Source: Candidatus Gastranaerophilales bacterium (GTDB lineage: Bacteria; Cyanobacteriota; Vampirovibrionia; Gastranaerophilales; Gastranaerophilaceae). Taken from it: DNA of 57,346 nucleotides. The notes under the pieces are model-generated. The model worked only from the letters and a program-made list of their open reading frames with translations, did no database searches and was not told the origin of the DNA. The translations under genes were made by a program, and so were the position numbers. Positions 51,557 through 57,346 of the stretch are shown here, piece after piece. The stretch is taken from assembly GCA_944325575.1 (NCBI GenBank), contig CALVAR010000014.1, positions 1-57,346 of the forward strand, in the 5' to 3' direction. Numbering within the stretch: position 1 is the first letter of the stretch; every line of letters begins with the position of its first letter.

Positions 51557-54500
51557 CTATACTTCATTTACTAATAAATTGCTTTCATACCAAGCAAGCA
51601 GGTCTTTTCTTTTAACCTTTTGTGTAGAAGTTTTTGGCAAATCTTCTCTTCTGAACACCACGACAGTAGGTGTCTTGTATGCAGCAAGATTTGCTGCAGA
51701 AAGTTTTTTGACCTCTGCATCGAGTTCCTTTTGTATCTCCTCATCCGGCTTTTGCGCAAGCTCATCAGACGGAACAATAATTACTCCAACTTCTTCCGTA
51801 CCCGCTTTATTTCCGGATTTTATCTTTAAAGAAAGAACGCAAAGTTCTTTTATTAAAGGTGACTGTTCAAGGACTGCTTCCACTTCTTCGGGGAAGATTT
51901 TTTTGCCGCCGCCCAAAACAATCATGTTTTTAATTCTTCCGGTAATTTTTATAAATCCGTCTTTGTCGATTTCGCCGATATCTCCCGTGTGGAACCAGCC
52001 GTCCTCGTCAATAACTTCGGCGGTCATTTCGGGCTTGTTATAGTAGCCCTGCATAACGTTTGGTCCCGTCACAAGCAGCTCTCCCTGTTCTGACAATTTT
52101 ACCGTAACGGAAGGAAGCGGTTTGCCAACAGTTCCGATTTTATGTGCCTCATAGCGGTTTGTCGAGATAACAGGACTTGTTTCTGTCAATCCGTATCCTT
52201 CAAAAGCGGGTACACCGATTCTTTCAAAGAATTCAGCAATTTCCGAATCCAACGGAGCACCACCCGATATAAAACATTCAAATTTTCCGCCAAAGCCGTC
52301 TATAATTGATTTAAACATAATTCGTCTTATAAATCTCGGCATATATTTTGCAGCTGCATACATCAGCTTAAAAATCTTTTGTACATACTGAGGTTTCTTT
52401 TTGAGCTGTTTATCAACGCTGTTTTTTAGCATTTTTGCAACAAGCGGAACAACTATCATATTTGTAACCTGTTTTTCGACCATAGCATTAGCAAGTTCTT
52501 TTGGGTTAAGAGTTTTTATATAAACAATTTTTGCACCCATAAACAGCATTCCAAAGAATCCTACGTTAAGTTCAAGAAGGTGGTTCAAAGGCAGGATAGA
52601 CAATAAAGTGTTGTCCTTTGATAGTTTAAATATTTTTTCAAAATCTCTTACTTGCGAATAAATATTGCCAAAACTAATCATTACACCCTTTGGGTTTCCT
52701 GTTGTCCCCGATGTATAAACAATAAGCGCCGTTTCATCCATTGAACGTGCGCGTCCAAAGCTTTTTTCAATATCAGCTTCGAGTTTTGAAACTGAAAGTA
52801 TCTCGGGATGTTGTCTTTCTTCATCATCGAGAACATAAATATGTTGAATGGAAGGGACGTTATTTTTCAATTCGATTGCATGGTCAAGATAGTGGCTTGA
52901 GCACATCAAAATTTTAGGCATACAATCGGAGAGTATATGTGTATGTTCCGGCACTGTAAGCTTTACATCCAAGGGAACAGTAATTGCGCCGGTTTGAATT
53001 GAAGCAAAAATCCCAACTGCAAACTCTGGACGGGATTCACAAAGAATAGCAATTCTGTCATTTCTTTGAACATCAGAATTTTCCATCAGATAATTTGCAA
53101 ACTTCTTTGCTCTTCTCTTTAAATCTATATAGCTTATTTCTTCATAACCGTCCTTTACCTTAAGCGACACTGCTTTTGTCTGCCCGTAAGTATCGCTGTA
53201 TTGTTTCATTATATCGAGGAAATTTGTATATTGTGTATCCTTAATTCTATAAAAAGCTCTGCTGTCAAGCGACCTTTTCATAAATCTAACACGCTGCTCC
53301 AGCTCTTTTGTTATATCCTTTTCATCAGCGGACAAATCCTTTATCGGTTGTCCGAACTGAATAATAATGGTTGTGAACAATTTAGGATTTTTTCTGAATT
53401 TTCCCCAGGCTTCAAAACCGCCTTTTATGGCAAACGGAACAATCGGAGAAACGGCTTCTTTTGCCATAATAGCCACTCCTCTGTGGAATCTGCCCGGGTT
53501 ACCGTCTGTCGTGAATTTACCCTCGGGGAAAATAATCACTGCTTCACCGTGTTTGAGCTTTGTAACACCTGATTCTATAGCCTCTAAGCCCACGCCAAAA
53601 TTAAGAGGCAGAACATTAAACCACTTGAGCATGTGTTTGATTATCGGAATTTTAAAAGCAGCAGGGCCCGTCACAAACCACAGGTTGCGTTTTGTTGCCA
53701 TCTGCAGAATAAACGGGTCCAAATGTCCAGTATGGTTACCTGCAAGAATAACTTTTCCTTTTTTGGGGATATTGTCAACGCCCTCAAATTTATACACAAA
53801 CAAACATTTGAAAATCTGCCCGAGTGTAATTCTGAGCACAAAATAACGGAAGTCTCGGTTCAAAGCAAGAATCAAAACAACCATTACTGCCGACAATATT
53901 GCTATACCGTGGAATATAGCAAGCGGATGTATAATATCTGCGCATACCGAAACAAAACCTATTCCGACAAGCGACACAAAAGTCTCCAGCATAGAAGCAA
54001 ATGCAAATATTTTACCTCTGATAAAGTTCGGAGATACCTTCTGCAGGATTGTGTCAACAGTAATCTTCAATACTGAAGCACAGAGCCCTATTACACCAAG
54101 CCACAGTCTTGCCTTAAAAAATGTTGTACAAAAAGCGGCTGTAATTAAAAACACAAACAAGCCTAAAAATGCTGCAACAAGTGTTTTGGTTGTTTTAAGG
54201 CGTCTGCCGAACAAAATCATTACACACGCACCGTAAAAAGTACCGCAGCCAAGCATCCATTTGAGTTTTGCAAGACCCTGTACACTAACCTGATAAACAT
54301 CTGTGGCAAGAGTGTTCATTGCATTATAAAAAATTGCGGAAATTAAAGAAACAACAACAGCAAGCATTATCATATTAAGAGCTTTTTTATGCTTATCAAG
54401 AAAAGCTGCCGTTTGTTTTATATCTTTTATTACATCAAAACTTGTCGACACCGCATCTTCATCATGTCTTAAACTTACAAACCACAAAAACAGCGGTGCG

Positions 54501-55066
54501 GCAAAATACATAGCGCAAGTCAGATAAAACATGTTCAAAATACCGATGTGCAAAAGCACAGTGCTTGCAACAAGCCCCCCGAAGGTTAAAGCCCATGTAC
54601 CGGAACCGGAAATAAGAGCGTTCGCCGGTTTTAATGCCTGTACATTAACAACATTCGGTACGGAAGCCATTTTGGCCGGATATAAAAACGCAGTACCTAT
54701 ACCGATTAAAAGACTTAAAACAACACCGTATATCTTTATCATCGGAACAAAAGACGACTCATTTGCCAGCAAAAAGTAAAAAGTTAATGAAAGAGCTAGA
54801 ATTATACCTCTGTATAAGGAACTTAATATCATTACTTTTTTACGGGAAAAACGGTCAACAATACTGCCGGCAAAAACACTGACTATCAACGACGGAAAAA
54901 CAAAGCAAAACAGCATAAGCGCAATCAAACCGCCGGGTTTTTCCACACTGTTTACAAGTATTGCCATCAATATTATTTGAATGGTAGCATCACCCAAATG
55001 GGTCAATAATTGTCCGAAGAATAAATTAATAAAATTCTTATTTAGCAGCTCTTTTAAAGATTCCAT
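51557..55066 (-). CDS. LplT-PlsC-Aas fusion: lysophospholipid transporter, acyltransferase and acyl-ACP/CoA ligase
   Basis: A 1169-residue protein from ATG 55066, which has GGTGTGG upstream; the frame extends to 55138 without better support. Domains are an MFS transporter (1-~410, SIVDRFSRKKVM) and a PlsC domain (~425-610, NHTGHLD and FPEGKF). A C-terminal AMP-forming adenylase follows (~640-1165, YTSGTTGNPKGV near 785, GYGLTETSP, HTGDIGE near 1027). In E. coli LplT flips lysophospholipids and Aas re-acylates them; here both functions are fused. First gene of the five-gene lipid operon. Confidence 0.93.
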   Translation of the reverse strand: MESLKELLNKNFINLFFGQLLTHLGDATIQIILMAILVNSVEKPGGLIALMLFCFVFPSLIVSVFAGSIVDRFSRKKVMILSSLYRGIILALSLTFYFLLANESSFVPMIKIYGVVLSLLIGIGTAFLYPAKMASVPNVVNVQALKPANALISGSGTWALTFGGLVASTVLLHIGILNMFYLTCAMYFAAPLFLWFVSLRHDEDAVSTSFDVIKDIKQTAAFLDKHKKALNMIMLAVVVSLISAIFYNAMNTLATDVYQVSVQGLAKLKWMLGCGTFYGACVMILFGRRLKTTKTLVAAFLGLFVFLITAAFCTTFFKARLWLGVIGLCASVLKITVDTILQKVSPNFIRGKIFAFASMLETFVSLVGIGFVSVCADIIHPLAIFHGIAILSAVMVVLILALNRDFRYFVLRITLGQIFKCLFVYKFEGVDNIPKKGKVILAGNHTGHLDPFILQMATKRNLWFVTGPAAFKIPIIKHMLKWFNVLPLNFGVGLEAIESGVTKLKHGEAVIIFPEGKFTTDGNPGRFHRGVAIMAKEAVSPIVPFAIKGGFEAWGKFRKNPKLFTTIIIQFGQPIKDLSADEKDITKELEQRVRFMKRSLDSRAFYRIKDTQYTNFLDIMKQYSDTYGQTKAVSLKVKDGYEEISYIDLKRRAKKFANYLMENSDVQRNDRIAILCESRPEFAVGIFASIQTGAITVPLDVKLTVPEHTHILSDCMPKILMCSSHYLDHAIELKNNVPSIQHIYVLDDEERQHPEILSVSKLEADIEKSFGRARSMDETALIVYTSGTTGNPKGVMISFGNIYSQVRDFEKIFKLSKDNTLLSILPLNHLLELNVGFFGMLFMGAKIVYIKTLNPKELANAMVEKQVTNMIVVPLVAKMLKNSVDKQLKKKPQYVQKIFKLMYAAAKYMPRFIRRIMFKSIIDGFGGKFECFISGGAPLDSEIAEFFERIGVPAFEGYGLTETSPVISTNRYEAHKIGTVGKPLPSVTVKLSEQGELLVTGPNVMQGYYNKPEMTAEVIDEDGWFHTGDIGEIDKDGFIKITGRIKNMIVLGGGKKIFPEEVEAVLEQSPLIKELCVLSLKIKSGNKAGTEEVGVIIVPSDELAQKPDEEIQKELDAEVKKLSAANLAAYKTPTVVVFRREDLPKTSTQKVKRKDLLAWYESNLLVNEV

Positions 55067-55196
55067 AACCACACCGTAAAATCGTCTATTATATAATGGA
55101 GAAATATAGTAAAATACAAATTTAAAATATTCTAACATACGAAAATATGGATTTTAAATACAATGTTTAATTGAATTTGTATTACAATATTTTTAA

Positions 55197-56183
55197 TTAT
55201 CTGCGCTTAAATTTATCAATTCTCACTTTTGCATTTTCTCTCAAGTTAAGAAAATAGAATTGAAAATCCTGACCGTGAAAAGACCCGTTTCCGAATAACT
55301 TGGGCAATTTAATTTCATATTTTTCCGTATCAACAGTTGAACATATAATAACACCAAGTTTTTTATTAACCTTTGCGTCAGCTATGCCTGGGGTTATTAC
55401 TTTTAATGTTTTTTCATCCAAACTCCCGAGATTTTTATCTGCCTTAATCCGCCTTTGTCCTCTGCTCCAGTTTATCGGATTTATAACCAGTTGATTTTTT
55501 GCCTGCAAAACATTTATTCCGGATTTGTCCGGAGCTTGAACATCATAAGAAATTATTACACCTGTATCATTAGTTTTTTTTGCAAATTTAAGATGAGGAT
55601 TGCTTCTTAAATATTCTTTAGTTACGGGATAACCTATAACATAGGCCGCAACCATATTTCTGTAGTATTCGGGATGCTTTTTCATATAATCGCTTAAGAC
55701 AACAAGCATTATAGCTGAACCCTGCGAGTGGCTGACAAGAATAAACGGACGTCCCTGATTTAAGTTTGCAAAATAATAATCGAGCGCTCTATAGATATCC
55801 GAAAGCCCTTGAACATTGTTTATCGTATCTCGTTGAATCTTCTCATAATTTGAATACTCAAATGCTCTGAAATTATACTGGGTATAAAAAGGCGCATAAA
55901 GATTTGCAACAGTATCAAAAGCCTCTGCCTGAAGTTTAAAAACATTCTTTGCCGTTTCTCTCATCTGCAGATTATCTGTTAAGCAAAGATTACTTTTGTC
56001 CTCAGTTGTGCAAACTGTCGGATAAATATAAAAAACATCAGTAGGATATTGAATCTTTGCGGGTTTTGAAAGCCAGTTGGAATTATCGGAATAATCAGTC
56101 TTGTGAATTTCTGCTGTACAACAATTAATAAAACAGCCTGCAAAAAGCAATAAAACGACAATTAATATCTTTTTCATAAGCAT
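55197..56183 (-). CDS. Exported DUF3089 alpha/beta-hydrolase, possible lipoprotein
   Basis: A 328-residue protein with an N-terminal hydrophobic segment ending FAGC, a plausible lipobox. The body has DVFYIYPTVC near residues 49-58 and VSHSQGSA (Ser nucleophile of the GxSxG-like elbow, here S-H-S-Q-G), with a HGQDFQFYF segment near the end carrying the candidate catalytic His. These fit DUF3089. Substrate unknown; location next to the lipid operon hints at an esterase or lipase. Start Met1 or Met3, with no Shine-Dalgarno sequence. Confidence 0.82.
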   Translation of the reverse strand: MLMKKILIVVLLLFAGCFINCCTAEIHKTDYSDNSNWLSKPAKIQYPTDVFYIYPTVCTTEDKSNLCLTDNLQMRETAKNVFKLQAEAFDTVANLYAPFYTQYNFRAFEYSNYEKIQRDTINNVQGLSDIYRALDYYFANLNQGRPFILVSHSQGSAIMLVVLSDYMKKHPEYYRNMVAAYVIGYPVTKEYLRSNPHLKFAKKTNDTGVIISYDVQAPDKSGINVLQAKNQLVINPINWSRGQRRIKADKNLGSLDEKTLKVITPGIADAKVNKKLGVIICSTVDTEKYEIKLPKLFGNGSFHGQDFQFYFLNLRENAKVRIDKFKRR

Positions 56184-56291
56184 TATTGTAGAAGAACAAC
56201 AGGGCTGATTTCAAGTTATTAATCGTTTAATACATAATGTTGTCAGCAGGTATGCAAAATAGCATATACAAACAACTCTTATTAAGAGCAT

Positions 56292-56323
56292 AAAAAAGGA
56301 CTTTAAATATAAAGTCCTTTTTT
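56292..56323 (-). terminator. Intrinsic terminator after the small membrane protein
   Basis: A 13-bp AT-rich stem (56292-56304 with 56311-56323) with U-runs on both strands, 24 bases past the stop of the gene at 56347. Confidence 0.85.
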
Positions 56324-56346
56324 TATATTTTATATTTTTTAATAAT

Positions 56347-56559
56347 TTACACCTTGGCATTCAGAGCATCAATTTTTTTATCCGCCATCTTAGTATAATT
56401 ATGTGCATTAAATGCTGTTAAAAGAGAAAACGCAGAAAGAACAAAACAAGGTATCTTTAGTTTGTTTTTTGGTAAAAACCCTAATGCAGCCGAAAGCGTT
56501 CCTACAGATGCAGCAGCCATAGCAGCAGTTTTTGCCTGTTTTTTACGTTTTTTCAACAT
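56347..56559 (-). CDS. Small two-helix membrane protein
   Basis: A 70-residue protein with a very basic start (MLKKRKKQAK) and two hydrophobic helices (about 11-28 and 37-52) joined by a KNKLK turn. The C-terminus is short and polar. No recognised family. Weak ribosome site, but codon use and the downstream terminator support a real gene. Confidence 0.6.
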   Translation of the reverse strand: MLKKRKKQAKTAAMAAASVGTLSAALGFLPKNKLKIPCFVLSAFSLLTAFNAHNYTKMADKKIDALNAKV

Positions 56560-57068
56560 ATCCGCATCATTTGAATAAAAAGAAATAATCCAGCCTCATC
56601 TATCCTATCCTATTAGGCAGTATGACTAAATTTGAAGCTTATGCAAGTCCAACTTTACATTTATTAACATGTTTATATAAATTTTGCAGTTTTGTAAGTC
56701 GGATTTACAAATCCGGCAATTTCAAAATACTCTGCGGCTATTTATATCCTAATAAAGTCCGATTTCCGTCCAGTTTGATTCTGGTATAATCAAACAACTT
56801 CCGACCTGTATAAGTTGACTCAAAAGCGTATTATTATAAGATCCTGAAACAAGTTCAGGATGACATTTTTAGATTTGATTTCCGGGCAAATCGATTGTAA
56901 AAAGACATCGTGAGAGGCGGATTTTGGCAAGGCTGACCGAATGAAATGAGGAAACGCCGTCCTGTGAAAAAGTTTGACAAAGTGGGATTTGCAAAGCAAA
57001 TCTAAACGAAGTGCAAAAACTTTTGAACTGCCAATAATCCAAGACTCTGTATACTTCTGAATAAACTT
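56560..57068. other. Gene-free, structure-rich region
   Basis: Short ORFs here look spurious. Visible hairpins are 56698-56717 (about 8 bp, GUCGGAUU/AAUCCGGC) and 56982-56998 (GATTTGC/GCAAATC). A wider pairing joins AAAAGTTT (near 56969) with AAACTTTT (near 57019). GC and hairpin density differ from coding neighbours, so this resembles a repeat island or RNA region. Confidence 0.45.
56837..56870. repeat. Dispersed hairpin repeat, copy 2
   Basis: The same arms as 45169-45210 (TAAGATCCTGA and TCAGGATGACATTTTT) around a shorter loop, AACAAGT. Confidence 0.6.
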
Positions 57069-57346
57069 TGCAAATGCAATAAAAATACCCCGGATTGGAC
57101 TCGCTTGAGGCGTAGGCGAGCTTCACGAGCCGTACGCATCAGGATGCCCGAAGGGTAGAACCAGTGAGGATTTTCCTTCAGAAAATCCGAATCGTGAGAG
57201 TCCATTTTTTAGTCTGCAAATGCAATAAAAATACCCCGGATTGGACTCGCTTGAGGCGTAGGCGAGTAGCACGAGCCGTACGCATCAGGATGCCCGAAGG
57301 GTAGAACCAGTGAGGATTTTCCTTCAGAAAATCCGAATCGTGAGAG
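57069..57346. repeat. Tandem direct repeat, period 146 bp, running off the window
   Basis: 57069-57200 recurs at 57215-57346, 132 bases compared and differing only in four positions around 57121-57124 versus 57267-57270. Each unit carries GAGCCGTACGCATCAGGATG and a hairpin GGATTTTC-CTTCA-GAAAATCC. The window end cuts the second unit, so the number of copies is unknown. Confidence 0.85.

Noticed and set aside
51579-52043. 154-residue plus-strand ORF opposite the Aas domain
   Set aside because: The opposite strand encodes conserved adenylase motifs; this frame is low-complexity Ser/Thr/Pro.
53201-54076. Three overlapping plus-strand ORFs opposite the LplT-PlsC-Aas fusion
   Set aside because: They are antisense to conserved MFS and acyltransferase sequence and have no signals of their own.
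56869-57205. Two short minus-strand ORFs in the repeat region
   Set aside because: They run through the tandem repeat unit and lack ribosome sites; their length is explained by the locally higher GC.
57069-57346. Possible CRISPR array in the window-end repeats
   Set aside because: The repeated unit is about 132 bp with a 14-base non-repeated tail, not 25-40 bp repeats with unique spacers, and no cas genes are present.

Overview
The window looks like a chromosomal segment of a low-GC, Gram-negative, fermentative bacterium. The best guess is a non-photosynthetic relative of Cyanobacteria (Gastranaerophilales/Melainabacteria, Vampirovibrionia). That is inferred from gene content and style, not from a marker-gene tree. 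The envelope is two-membraned (Skp/OmpH, an AsmA-type giant, signal peptides, a possible outer-membrane beta protein). Metabolism looks anaerobic (pyruvate:ferredoxin oxidoreductase, membrane pyrophosphatase, a 2-hydroxyacyl-CoA-dehydratase-type activase, oxygen-sensitive NadA). Several hypothetical proteins carry a short N-terminal S-F-K/R-G/A motif that I associate with this lineage. No rRNA, tRNA, IS element, prophage or CRISPR array was seen.

Layout. 1-330: gene-free, with a degenerate copy of a repeat that returns at the far end. 331-8122: exported GH13 trehalose-synthase-like enzyme, hypothetical proteins, an orphan activase, an HNH-like zinc protein and a TPR protein. 8279-17757: topA-aroE, exported matrixin-like protease, nifJ, pyrimidine-nucleoside phosphorylase, skp. 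17887-26683: AsmA-like giant, phosphoesterase, rqcP, exported protein, pncC-icd. 26667-31128: rsmH, an ftsL-like gene and a TPR-membrane gene behind a large duplicated SFKG protein. 31129-41795: SFKG proteins including a kinase-like one, hppA, dnaB, two DUF4013-like membrane proteins, ribH, ribF. 41796-48465: a stretch with a strongly supported new small RNA and a second leader hairpin, then envelope proteins, marC-nadA, two related membrane proteins, and a cupin/flavoprotein/CMD trio. 48565-55066: a five-gene phospholipid operon on the minus strand (LplT-PlsC-Aas fusion, two YnbA-like CDP-alcohol phosphatidyltransferases, cdsA, plsC), preceded by a DUF3089 hydrolase. 56560-57346: gene-free, structured, with a 146-bp-period tandem repeat running off the window.

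Most housekeeping genes are ordinary. The most interesting material is lineage-specific. First, at least four proteins share the SFK/RG/A motif, and among them are an HNH-nuclease-like protein and a protein-kinase-like protein, so they may be a sorted or secreted set. Second, a membrane domain with a D-K...K/R-x-x-A-x-x-E signature recurs in four genes, twice within one of them. Third, there is an RNA gene near 42008-42104 with a near-consensus promoter and terminator. Fourth, the lipid operon. Translation starts are often GTG or TTG with a good Shine-Dalgarno sequence, so several starts were moved from the longest ORF.
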